A stretch of DNA of 64,000 nt from Phaseolus vulgaris (taxonomy: Eukaryota; Streptophyta; Magnoliopsida; Fabales; Fabaceae): positions 42,391,524 through 42,455,523 of the forward strand of contig NC_023758.2 of NCBI RefSeq assembly GCF_000499845.2, in the 5' to 3' direction. Under the pieces are notes generated by a model. The model was not told the origin of the DNA and ran no database searches. It saw only the letters and a list, made by a program, of their open reading frames with translations. A program made the position numbers and the translations under genes. How positions within the stretch are numbered: the first letter of the stretch is position 1; every line of letters begins with the position of its first letter. Shown here one piece after another: positions 30,401 to 42,670 of the stretch.

Positions 30401-33400
30401 TATTGTAGAAAACTAATATTAATGATTATAATCAAATAAATATATATAAAAAACAAATAAAAATTACAAAATAAATAAATAAAAAATAACGCATCAGTTT
30501 ACCAACTTATCCTAACAAAACGTGTTATTATTCTTATCCCATACAAACTTAGTGAATCAGTCTATTCCACCTCACTTTTAACGAGCCAAAGACAGATTAG
30601 ACCAAAATAGACACAAAATGACTTGTTATGTCATTCCCGATGAAAGACAATACTAGTAATTAGTCCTTTTATTTTTTATTTTTTTAAAGTATTATTTCAT
30701 TCAAACGTTATTCTTTCTCTATTTTAATTTCACTTCATCTTTTCTCTTTTTCATAGCACACCCAACCCAAAGTTTAATGTTTTATGATTTTGCATAAGTG
30801 TTTTGTATTATGGTATGGTCTATTTAAAAAATAAACAAAAATAATAAAATATTTATAAATAGTTTAGCTCATTAAAATTATTATGGATATGAAATATATT
30901 TTTCAAACAAAATATATCCGCATGCAAATATTTATTGGAATGCATACAAATTACTTTAGGAAGAAAGGCATATAATTTATGGTTAGTATTACAAAATTAT
31001 GTGCTTTAAAACATTAAGTAACACCAAAAACAATAACTGAGAAAGCTAAAGCAGCAGCTGAACCTCAAAATGCCCTATTATTTTTGGGCCCACTAAATTT
31101 TGCCTATTAAAGAGTGATGAAATTTAAGAAGAGAATTTAATTTTTTTCTTTTTTAGTATAGTTTTATCCTCTAAAAAGCATATAATTTGAAGAACATGTT
31201 TACTTCATTTATGTAGATTAATTATTATTCCTACTTTATTCATTATCTAACATGCATATTTGATTATAATAATTGTTGTCAATTTAATATATTAATACAC
31301 CAGGTTCTATACAGTAAACCTATAAGTCATAATCAATAATTAATTATATAAAAATTCAATATCTACATATATTATATGCAATATACTTCAGGAATCGATT
31401 ATTAGTCCTTAATTAATTATGTGAGTGTCACTTGTTTATTTTTTCTATCGTATGTAAATTAACCTAATATCAAAAAGCAATAGTAAAATAGTTATTTATC
31501 CAAACAAATTTATTATCACATTTTTTATTATATCAAATCAATTATGTAGATTTGCAAATATTTTTATTCCTTTTTTTGTCTTTAAATCATATAATTTTAC
31601 TCTTCCCTCTAATTTTTTTTTTTCATTTTTCACTCTCTTTCCATTACTCAATTTAGATGTTAACTTTACACAAATAAATAATTAAACAATATATACTTTA
31701 GAATAAAAACAAATTGAATTATTTAAATTTAATATCTATATTTTTCAAATTTTATGTTTGAAAGATACATATCATGTTTTTTAAAAAATAAATAGTAAAA
31801 TACGGGCGTAAAATACAAAACACTTTTTAAAAATCTTATGACAAAATTAATGATAAATTAATGTCTCATTGGCTTCTTATATCATCATTCAATATAATAT
31901 ATTTATGAACTATCAATAAATTATACAATAAATTTTCCACAAATAAATTCAAACATAAACTTTGCATAAATGATAACTATGTATATGATATAGTTGTATT
32001 CCATAGAGTTCAAGAAGAAAGTAAAAAGTATAAAGAAAATTATCATTTTTATAAAACATTGGAAGCAATTCAAAATGATGCAAGAATTTTTTTCAAATAA
32101 AGAAGAAAGAATAATTAATCAAATTATTGACAGTAGTAGAGAACTATCATCATACCTTAACTTTGCAGATAGCTGATAATCATGTGATCTTCACTTGTGA
32201 ATCTTGCTTGAGGATGATGATTCACTTCATAAAAAAAAATAGTTATGAAGAAAAATAAAAAATCACAAAAAATACACGAAACAAAAAGTAATAGAGTTTG
32301 CTTAAGAAAGATTAAATGTGTTATGAGATGTTCGAAAGGAGAATAAACAAACCTGTGATGAATTTTGAGAGTAGTATTTGCTTTTATTTTTTTCTTCACA
32401 CACTGTAGCTTTTATAGATCCAGAAAGAGTAGGTTTGTCCAATTAAGAATTTATGGTTCTTTTTGGTGTTTATATTTTTTTAATGAAAAACTGACATAAC
32501 TGAAATATTGTCATTAATGAAAAATTTAATTTATTCCATAAAAAATGAAAAAAAAACATGTTTTCATAAAAAAAAATGAAGTGGCAAAGTATACAAATTT
32601 AATATGTGAAAAAGTAAACAATTAGAGCATTTTTGTGCTTTAACTGATCACAAATTATTTTTAATATTATTTGAAATATAATTATATATAAAATTCAATT
32701 TAGATTGTAGTTAAATAATATTATAAAATAATTACTCTGAAACATATATTGTTTATTTTTAGATTAAGCGACAAATAGTTTACTGTTGATCTAATTTAAA
32801 AAAAACATAATAAATAAAAACCTTCAGCTTTTGATCCCTAAAAAATAGTTTTAAGGTTGGTACTAACAAGAAAATATTTTGAATTACTCAAAAAAGCTCT
32901 CCACATTAATTGTTGCAGTTTTAATTTCACAAAAACAATTTAAATTAACTAATGCTATCATTTTGTGTTGTTTTTTTTTAAAAAAAATTAATTAATTTTC
33001 TTCATGAAAATAATGATATTACTTTGACAAAAAAGTGACATGTATAAAAAAATAAGAGATATAAAATAAAAAGATTATATAAAACGACTTTTGCTTTATA
33101 AATTACTATTAAATAATGATTTTTATGGGATTATAAGATGATAAAAAAAATGTAGGGGTAAATTTGTAATTAGTTTTAACATATTTTTTATTATATCGTT
33201 TTTTACTATCTGACCTGAAAAATTATTTTTCATGTCATAAGTAATTTGAAAGCATTATATTCTTATTATATGAAAACTAAATAACAATATTTTTGGATAA
33301 TATAATCTAAAATATAAACATCTTTTAGAGTTATCTTAATTAAAATAGTTATATTTTTCAAATAACCATATTTTAAAATAATTATACTATTGTGTTAAAT

Positions 33401-35009
33401 CTCATTTTATCTTAATATATTTGTTTTGCTATTTTTGTTTGCTAGTATATATGGTTGAAAATGAGAATCACTTCTGAGTTTTCGGATACCCTTATATATG
33501 TAAAAAAACATATTATGTTACAGGCTTTACAAATATTTATTTTAAAAATAATAATTATTTTTTTCAAAAAAAATATAAAGAGGAGTAACCTTAACTTTCT
33601 TTAAAATTATGTTTTTTATATGTATAATATCCCGTTACCTAATCTATATAATCATATTTGTGAAATACGTAATCCAAAATAATCTTGTTCCCAAAGTTAC
33701 TTCATCTTCATTTAATTATATCTTTTATCTGCAAACGATCAACCAACTCACATGTATCCAATTAGTAATTTTGGAGCTGTAAAAAGTGAAAACCTTTTTA
33801 GAATATTTATAGACCAAAAGGACCTGTTACATGGGTTTGGTCTGGCCCAATTAAAATATAAGATAATGAAAAAAAAAATTAGAATATTTTTTAATATTGA
33901 AATAAACAAAAATATTAATATTGAAATGCAAAGAAAAAATGTCTACTTTTTAATATTAAAAGGAAGAGAAAAAAAAAATGTCTGAGATAACAAAATAATG
34001 TATATAACAAGAGGTTAAGCAGAAATCGGGAATCAGCTATTAAAGGGTGAAATGGGTAAAAAAATATTTACCAAAATTGTTAATTTTTTATTACTATTAG
34101 AATTTAGAAGTTAATGTTATTTGCTTAAAAGAGGAAGAAAACGTAAATTCTTGCATGAGTATAATTTTTCAATCATATATTTTTTATTTATAAAACTCAA
34201 ATATGAACTTTGCGAGTCTAATTCTAATCAAATTAATAATATTTTTAAATTAGTAATCGATGAACATGCAACACATTAATAAATTTTCTTATATTTTTGA
34301 CCATTTGCTTCGTTTAAATTCAAAGGTATCTTCTAGGAATGGAAGACTAAGAATCATTTAATTAAGTTTCACTTCTCTTTAAGAAATTTCACTATTACCA
34401 GATAATCAATAAATAAACATTTTGTTAAGAGATATTTAAATTTTGTATTTTCAATTAATCAATCTCTATCATCTTGAGTATTAGTAGTTTATTTTAGTGG
34501 AATGTTTGCTTCTAATACAAAACCTTAAATAAATAAATAAACAAATAAAATATAAATATAAATATAAACAAGGATTGTGAAGTGCGATAAGGTTAAAAAC
34601 AATATAGGGTGAATTTTGTTTGACTTTTTCTTGCTTACGCATTGAGAACAAGTTTAAGATATTTCTGTATATCTCTCTCACGCATATATTGATAAAGACA
34701 TATACAATATATTTACATGGATTTTATAACATATACTTTGCATGATTTTGCAAGTATGTTTGGAAAAAAATAATAGCACCTTATAAGGTAGGTTAATTTT
34801 GATTAATTTAATGAAAAATAAGAAGTTATTGATGAAATGAATTTAATTTTATTATATATAAATAATAGTTTAATAAAGAAAATAAGGGTAAGAATGTTAT
34901 TATATAGATGTGTGAGGATTTAGAAAGAGGTAGACTAATAGTCGCTGAAGAAATTTCCGAAGTGTTTGTGGGATGAGAAGATGATGAGGAAATATTGGTA
35001 GCAGAAATT

Positions 35010-35011
<2 letters not shown>
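27447..35011. other. Large AT-rich intergenic region between divergent JMJ and LSD1 genes
   Basis: No protein-coding gene recognised in 7.5 kb. The left part (27447 to about 28450) should contain the JMJ leader and promoter; a small GC-richer island (ctgccgtggcagcagctagcggc) lies at about 28370-28395, and another at 28803-28960. At 28975-29188 opposed cttgtttagata / tatccaaacaaa motifs suggest a hAT-like MITE, weakly. From about 30055 to 30650 the sequence carries repeated acccgactcg / cgccaaccc motifs of a kind common in degenerate plant repeats. The rest is A/T runs and small chance frames. Confidence 0.45.
30055..30650. repeat. Possible degenerate interspersed repeat
   Basis: Base composition departs from the AT-rich surroundings at both ends: gacccgactcgtctaacacg near 30130 and cacctcactttta ... 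gacaaaatgac-like sequence near 30570-30640. A loosely opposed gatgacaaaatag / atgacttgttatgtc pair sits near the borders. I cannot define termini or a target duplication, and there is no coding content. Confidence 0.25.

Positions 35012-35046
<35 letters not shown>
35012..35046. repeat. (GA)n microsatellite in the LSD1 upstream/leader region
   Basis: An uninterrupted run of about 17 ag units. It lies about 230 bases upstream of the probable end of the non-coding first LSD1 exon. GA/CT runs are frequent in plant promoters and leaders and can bind BPC-type GAGA factors; whether this one does is not shown. Confidence 0.95.
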
Positions 35047-35048
<2 letters not shown>

Positions 35049-35564
35049 TGGATTGATTTTCTTCTTCCTTTTTCCTAAGAGAATCTAATCTCAATCCTCA
35101 ACCTCCTTATTGCGCATATTTCTTCAGATTTCTTCATTCCTCTTTCAACCTTTTCTCTTCCCCTTCACATCCTCGTTTTCTCCGAACAAAAAATAAAATC
35201 TTTGTTTTGTTTTCTTGTTTTTTGTTATTTGACTTGGTTGTCTGAATCGGTTGTGGCAGAAGGGTCGTGAGACACAGGTATTGTCAGATCTTTTGTTATT
35301 CCTATTACTTTTTTGTTTTGGGTATCGGAAAATAATTTGTTTTTGATTGTTTTGTTTTGTGGTGTTTAATGTATTCAAAGTTTGAACATATTGATTCCTG
35401 GGGCTGCATGTTTTCGATTTGGATCAGGCATTCGGTGTCTGGATTCCTGTTTTACTTGCAAAACAAATTAGTGGGGATTTGGTGGAATTGTGTGTGACTC
35501 GTAGGGGGTTGTATGGTTTCATTTTGGTTGATTTTGCTTGTGAATGGTCTTTAACTTTGCAGCG

Positions 35565-38500
35565 ATGCAGAGCCAACTTGTGTGCAATGGTTGTAGGAGC
35601 CTTCTGCTTTACCCGAGAGGGGCTACCAATGTTTGTTGTGCATTGTGCAACACGATTACCTCTGTTCCTCCACCTGGTAAGCTCATTGGTGTTTCTGTTA
35701 CTGAAATTTTAAGATCGGAGAACTTACAAGTTATATTTCGTTGTGTTGCCGGTCTTTTTATCTATTGGTATGAACTAATTATTCAATGTGGAACAAATGA
35801 GGGAGATTAGGCTAGAAACAAACCATGTACCTGCTGGATTTAGTATTTGCATGTAATCAGACTCCATTGATGTTTATTCTGAGGATCTTTTTACCATAAT
35901 AATGCTCGTGCAGGGATGGAAATGTCTCAACTTTACTGTGGAGGCTGTAGGACGTTGCTAATGTACACTCGTGGAGCTACAAGTGTGAGATGTTCCTGCT
36001 GTCACACTGTAAACCTTGTTCCAGGTACTGCTTTTAATATGTTTCCGGACATTTGATTGAGGGTTGGTGGCTTAGTATTGCTTTTGGTGGATTGCATGTT
36101 AATTTGCTTGTTAATATGAATATTCTGTTTTATAATTGCGGTGATAATTTGTTCGATTACTTGGTGGTTGAATATAGTTAATCATGAATGGAGTTGCCAA
36201 ATTCTGGTGAAGGGTTCTGCAAGGAGTGCATTAAAGTGATCCTTTTTTTTAATTTCCTGTATATTCTGTGTATATATTTTATCTTTATGTTGATTAAAGG
36301 TGGTGAAGGGGAGGGGGACTTAATGAAATGTTTGATTGTTGGACTTGAGGGAATGGAGGTTTTCCAACTTGATTATTAGAAAGAAGATTTCTCTTTTTGA
36401 GGTAGGTGATGTGACCTCGATTCAGTCTTCCTCATCTAGTATTGCCCATACCTACCTCTCTTCTAAATTCTTTTAAGATGGAATGAGATTGAGAAAACTA
36501 TGTGAGATTCCTTTCACATGGCATTGCAGATTGTAATGGGTCATCTGGTTATTTTAGTTTGTTGTAAGGCTAAAAAAGGACGAGGGCTTAGTCCTTCTGG
36601 TTCTTGTTGCAAAATGGTTATGGTGATTTCCCTTGGAACTCATCTATCTTTGATACTGGAAGATTTGTAGCAGCCACTGTATTCACAGTAGTGGCTGCTG
36701 TTGGCTGGGGTTTGGTCAAAGGTTATGGTGGTTTCCTTTGGAACTCATTCATGCATGTTCAAGTATTATTCTTCCACCAAAGGCATGTTGGTGGTTTGGG
36801 CAAAAAGAAATTAAAGTCCAGAGCATAATTTTTTCACATACCTTAAATATTAAAATGACAACTTCTTTACTCTGCTTTGAGATCCTTCACCCAAACTAAA
36901 TCCTAATTTCACCTTTCACACAATTTCTTTGAATCTTCTCCCTTTCTTCCAGAGACTTTGGATTTTAGTACTTCATTTAAAATTTAACTATTTTGGCTTC
37001 TTCAAATTATGTGGCAAACATCCACCATTGACTTTTTACTTGAGTTTCTGTTATTTCATCTAATCTGAATTCCCATTTTTTTATCCTGTTATTTACTGCT
37101 GGTTTTGGGGTTTATATTTATCATTCTCCACTCCACTTGTTTCAATGACTTTTTAGATTGAAGTGTTCATATAATAGTTGTTATCACCATTTTATTGTTA
37201 TTGGGCCTTGTGTCATTTTACATGCACATATATGTGTGTGTGTGTGTGTATAGTTTTAGACGATTGTATTGTAGGATCTAACATCTCATGGCACTTGCCC
37301 TGTCTTATCCAAGGTATGAGCTATGGTTTTGGGCAACCTTGATTAATTCTAGGAGCTTTTGACCATCACCCTGCTTCTTGGTATAACTTTAGGGTTTAAA
37401 CTCGAAGTATCAATTCCTTAGCCTTTTTTGCAAGGCTAAAATGAAGATGAACAAGCAGATTTGGTGAAAACAAAACCCAATATATCTTGGCACTGTGATT
37501 AAGACCTTGAACTCATTGGGTGTATTTACTGAAATGAGGTTTAGTTTTGCTAAAATGCTTTCCAAAATAGGTGACAATTGGTCCCCTAAGCTGATGAATG
37601 GATGTTGGACAATGGATAGCTAGGAGGAGGAGCACAAATGAAGTAGAAATGGATAAAAGGATGGGAATAATGCATGTCTTTGAAGCATGAAACAACTTTT
37701 TCAGTGAATTTCGAACCTTTTCTTTTAGTGAATTCATTTTCCAGCTTATCACATACAAAATAGGTTTGTGTCAGACCCCCCTCCCCACCAAAACAAAAAG
37801 CAGCCGCCCATATTCATCAATTCTTCCTTCATGATTAATCAATGAATATGTTGATTCTTTACATCTATCCTCGCCCCTTTTGTATTGCTTACAGTCTTGA
37901 GAAGAACAATCTTAGCCGACTGTGTAACTAAATGGAAAGCAGATGTATTTATAGTCAGCTATTTGTTAATCCAGCATTGAGTTTTATTTCTTCGTTTAAA
38001 AAAAATATACTTTCATAATAATTTTTTCATTGCCATTTTGAAATTCCAATATTAATAATTCTGAATGGCACATTAAATACTCTACTTCAGTCCAAGTTTA
38101 GTGTCATTTTCATTCTGTCCATTTTTTCTTGGCAACTGTTTGTATTGATGAGATGGGTGCAATTCATTTTACTACACTTTACAGCTTCCACAAGGACCTC
38201 ATACATGCATAAAATGTTAGTTTGCATGTTACAAGATGGTGGATGCTTAGGCAGAGTTGCTTTAACTGTTTATGTTTTCTTATTCTAGTGGCAGTCCAAT
38301 GATAAATTCCTTGTTATATTTTAATAACCTATGCTTCTTGTTCAATTAGTTGTTTACTGACTATCCGTTCATGGGCTTATAAAGCATCTAATCAGGTAGC
38401 TCATGTCCATTGTGGGAACTGCCGGACAGCCCTCATGTATCCTTACGGAGCTCCCTCAGTCAAATGTGCTATTTGTCACTATATTACTAATGTAAGTGTA

Positions 38501-39485
38501 AGTATTTATTGATAGAATTATGTTAATCTGAGGATCGATCTTTTAGTATAAAATTTGGTGTAGGGCAGTGTATGTTGCTTGTAGATATTTGTTAGGACTT
38601 AAACACAAGAGTAGAGCCCAACCCAAAACACTAGTTCATTAGGTGGGAGGGAGAATCTCAAGGCTCAAGTAACTTATCTTACTCAATGTGGTACTCCTAA
38701 CAATATTCATGTATGACCTATGTTTTCTAACAGGAAAGGCTTTCGTATTTAGATAATTTGAAGATATTTAGCTATTCTGCTATTTTGTACTGTTACCTTC
38801 TGTGCCCGTGTCATTCTCCAAGAGCATGGTCATTCCAGTAATCTCATGTTTTCTTCAGAGATTGGGATCCAGCACTACCTCTTGGCTATAACTTTCTTGA
38901 ATCTCAATCAATGGTTGATGCTTATGTAAAGGGTTGATATACTGAATATATAATTACGAGATTGTCATTCTCCTTCAGACTTTTCAATTTACTGAATATA
39001 TATATTTGTTTGTTTAATTTTTTTAGTTGCTTTTTATATTGTTTCGTCACTTTTGCTCCTCTTTCTGTCTTTTGTAGACGAACAATGGACGGCTTCCAAT
39101 CCCTGTCAATAGACCCAATGGGACAACCAATGCTGGAACATTACCTTCTACTTCAACAGTACGCTTTTATTCTTATATATATGTTTGTGTGTGTGTTACT
39201 TTTTGTGATTATTTTGTTCTGATTATGTCATTAATTTTCAACCTTGCAGTCAATGCCTCAAACTCAAAGTCAAACAGTAGTAGTAGAAAATCCAATGTCT
39301 GTGGATTCAAGTGGGAAATTGGTAATTGTTATTGCTTTTAATTTTTAATCTGGAGATGATTTTCTTTCTGCATATTTAGTTCTCCCGTTGCTTTTTAGCA
39401 TAGCGAGTTTTCCCTAAAAGAAGTTGGGATGTGAATGTGTCAGGTGAGCAATGTTGTTGTTGGCGTCACAACAGATAAGAAATAG
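35565..39485 (+). CDS. LSD1: LSD1 zinc-finger protein (negative regulator of cell death)
   Basis: Coding exons 35565-35676 (exon starts at 35563), 35914-36024, 38385-38491, 39078-39158, 39250-39321, 39444-39485; 525 bases, 174 residues, phases consistent. A non-coding first exon probably ends near 35275 (acacag|gtattg). Three zf-LSD1 motifs of the form CxxCRxxLxYxxGAxxVxCxxC are seen at about residues 7-28 ([19 protein letters not shown]), 46-67 ([19 protein letters not shown]) and 84-105 ([19 protein letters not shown]). All cysteines are present. The tail ([20 protein letters not shown] and GVTTDKK) matches Arabidopsis LSD1. LSD1 restrains the runaway hypersensitive response and superoxide-driven cell death by holding bZIP10 and other partners in the cytoplasm. 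The small gene spans almost 4 kb because of a 2.4-kb third coding intron, and the next intron holds a small LTR-like insertion. It is divergent from the JMJ gene. Confidence 0.95.
36612..36760. repeat. Short direct repeats around a hairpin in LSD1 intron
   Basis: Two copies of ggttatggtgatttcccttg (36616 onward) / ggttatggtggtttcctttg (36721 onward), each followed by gaactcat, lie about 107 bases apart. Between them an inverted repeat, agcagccact ... agtggctgct (about 36669-36701), can form a 10-base stem. No coding sense. It could be a folded-back element or an ancient local duplication. Confidence 0.5.
37230..37252. repeat. (TG)n microsatellite in LSD1 intron
   Basis: About nine tg units between ta-rich flanks. 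Simple sequence, probably length-variable. Confidence 0.85.
38590..38702 (+). mobile_element. 113-bp solo-LTR-like insertion with ATATT target duplication
   Basis: The segment begins TGTTAGGA and ends TCCTAACA, so it has the TG...CA ends of an LTR and a perfect 8-base terminal inverted repeat. It is flanked on both sides by ATATT (38585-38589 and 38703-38707), a perfect 5-base duplication as made by LTR-element integrases. It has no coding capacity and no second LTR nearby. The likely explanation is a solo LTR of a small (TRIM-class) retroelement left after LTR-LTR recombination. It sits in the LSD1 intron 38492-39077, 98 bases after an exon. Confidence 0.75.
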
Positions 39486-42400
39486 CAGCATCACACATAC
39501 AAGGTACAGTACATGTCACGAGGCATTATCGCAGTTACTGTCACATGAAGATATTGTTTGTGTATATGAATATATATATGATATTGCAGCCTGCAATGGT
39601 TCAATTGGAATCAATATTTTTCCGATCCAAGAGTTGGATGGATATGTATGTATGACTGTATATGAAGCGGACAGGTTGTGAAAAGGGCATAAAAACCTGT
39701 TTTGTGTGATTGCCAGAGCCTGCTTTGTCGTTTCCTTGGTACTCAATATCCAAATCAATTAGTTCATTCAGATTATATGTTCACTTTCAAATCCTAGACT
39801 ACCATTTCTTTTATGGCTTCTGAAGCTTGTGCTTTTCTTGGTGATATGTGTTTAAATATCTGTTGATGTTGTGCAAGCATTGCTAAGATAAAATTATTGA
39901 TATGATACATTTTTACTGGTCATTTTGAGAAAAAGAACTTGGATAATACCCAGCGGCTTCGGAAACTGAGATATAAGATTATCTTCATTTGACTTTTAGG
40001 TAAAGTCGTTTGGTAGAATCACGTTAATGGTATTTCATAGATAATGTTTTTTCTTTGAATTTGTGTTTCAATTAACAAATGCAAAATCGATCATGCATTG
40101 TGTTAGAATTTTGATCAATTTTTGAAGATTTTATACATGTTAATCGTTAATTTGAATGTTCATGAAATGTTAGGATATGTAGTTGCTTATTTCGTCGACT
40201 ATCTAAGATAACTTGGGCTCTTTGCCCCCGTTTTTACATAAAATAAAAAAATCATTGTTAGTTAATAAGTTAAATCATTATCTGTTTGGATTAATAACAT
40301 TTTATCCTTGTGGAATTTCTCACTTTCTTTAACTTATTTTCACTTTTATTGGTTCATCAATTTTTTTATAAAGCTTGGTTAGAATCATAACCACTAAGAA
40401 GTATTTTTTTTTTTTTCGTGAGATGATACTGAAGTGGCACTTTTGTGTTCCTAATTTATGCTCGTATTTCAAATACCAAACTAAACCTGTAAGAGGACCA
40501 TTAAACAAAAAACTATCTTCCAAGAATGTATGCATTAGTTTAGATGTAATTAATCAAAGATCAAAGAACAGTTAATCCTACTTATTATAGTCCAACGCAA
40601 GTCAATGACAAATTTGTACTTATTTTTTTTACATCAAATGTGTAATTTAAATAAAGATGAAAGGGAAATTTCTAATCATGGATATTAAACAATTAAATCA
40701 ACAACTTATCGGCCTTGAAGAAAGACAGTTTCAAAATTGAATATTACAGAAGTAAGAAAATTATTAAGGGTACTAAATTGATTTTGATTATTGGTGTACA
40801 CACATTAATGACTTAATTTGTTTTATTGGGAGCTAAATTTGAAAATTTAAGAATATCCAACCACTTTCGCCTTCTTACCGAATCCCGAAAATTAAAATTT
40901 TCAAAAGAATTTTTTTTAAAAAAAACTTGTATAAATGACTCAGTTTTGAATTTTTTTGTCTGATGTTGATAGTCTTCATATGAACGAAGAGATTCAAAAT
41001 ATATATTTTATATACACTAAATCTCAAATCTACGAGAAAAAACTCAATATCTTAAAATACAAGAGACATCTAGCAATATATTATCATTAAAGTGTAATTT
41101 AGTTTCATAAAAGTTATTTAATTATAGTTTGTAAAAAATTATTTTAATCGAACAATGAATTTAAGGATTATTTAAAAGAATATACACAAAACTGTAAGAA
41201 TCATTCAACATAGTTTTAATATTTATTAAATTGGAAAGTCTAGTTTTTAAAATGAAGAGAATTCATGTACCTTCAAACCCATAAAATAATGTTCTGATTA
41301 CATTATTTAAGGAACTTACACCTCAAATTATCTAAAGCCTAAAACTTTAGACCTCAATTATGAAAGGCGATGAAGGATTATAATTGTTACTCATCTTTAG
41401 ATAATAACTTTTCCTCCAATAAATCAACACAAAAATATTTCTCTCCCTTCCATTAGGATGGATGACAATATTTATCTTTTAGTAAAAATTTATCTTCATT
41501 TTCTTCCTTATTACTTAATGGTATAAATATGTTCAACAGCTCATCTTCAATAGGAAAAAGTATATTCCTACTCGCATTTATAAATGTCTTCTAACTATTT
41601 TAAATATTAATTAAATAATATTTTATAAAATATAAAAAATCTAGTAAAACACATGATACTATTAGATATTTAATGTCAAAAGATAAATATTTTTGTTTCA
41701 ATTTTAGAGATACATTATAATTATATAAATATCTAATAAGAGTATTAAATTAATCATTGGATAAATGTTAAATAATTATATAAAAAGTTAAAAATATCAA
41801 TGTATAATCTATAAATGAGTTACGAAACTAAGGACAAAATAATAATTAATATAATATTTTTAGATTAATAAATTAAATGTGTTTTAGTAATTTAAAAAAA
41901 AAAACAAGTATAAGGATGTATATGAGATGAGATATCATTCCTATAATAATTATCTGTGTATATTTTTGGAGGAAAGAAGTTTAGGAAACTCAAACATTTC
42001 GAATGACATGTTGTAGTATGGTCTATATGGTTATGCATCATCGAAATTTTATTTCATGATAATTGGTTGGTTTTATTTTGTATTATATTTCTTCAAAACA
42101 TAAAATATTGTCAATTTGAATTGGTGTTTTATTTATTTTTAATAACAAATTTAATTCTGTTAATTTTATTAATATGTGTTTATTAAAGACTCTAGGTATA
42201 TATTAACTTTAATTTTTTTTTTAATAAATACATGTTGAAAATTATTAAAATCAAATATATATATATATATATTCATTTATATTAATCATTAAACTGAATT
42301 CAATCAAAACTATGAAAAAGTAACCAATGTAAAACTTTTTTTTATAAAGCTTCCAATGTAAAACTTATTATGTTAACAATGTAGTTTTTTTATTGTATTA

Positions 42401-42670
42401 AAAACAAAATATCTCAACACTTATTATACAAACTAAGTATTTATAGTATTGTTTTTATTGATAGAGATAAATTATCATAAAAGCAAGCACTTTTCTAAAG
42501 ATGATCACTCTACACATAATTCACCATCACAAATAATAACAAAAGTTGTTCACACATCCACAGTTTTTATTTTTGACAAATACACATCCACAACTAATTA
42601 GAATATCATAAGTGTAAATAAACTATTTGCAGAGAAGCCAATTTGTCTAGTTACGGCAACCTTTTACACA
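39486..42670. other. Intergenic region between LSD1 and CAT 3' ends
   Basis: LSD1 and the CAT gene are convergent here, so both 3' untranslated regions fall in this stretch (LSD1 up to about 39900, CAT just below 42671). The middle is AT-rich, with an (AT)n run at about 42257-42271. No gene recognised. Confidence 0.5.

Noticed and set aside
42257..42271. (AT)n run as a possible matrix attachment or promoter element
   Set aside because: Simple sequence; no gene start nearby supports a regulatory role.
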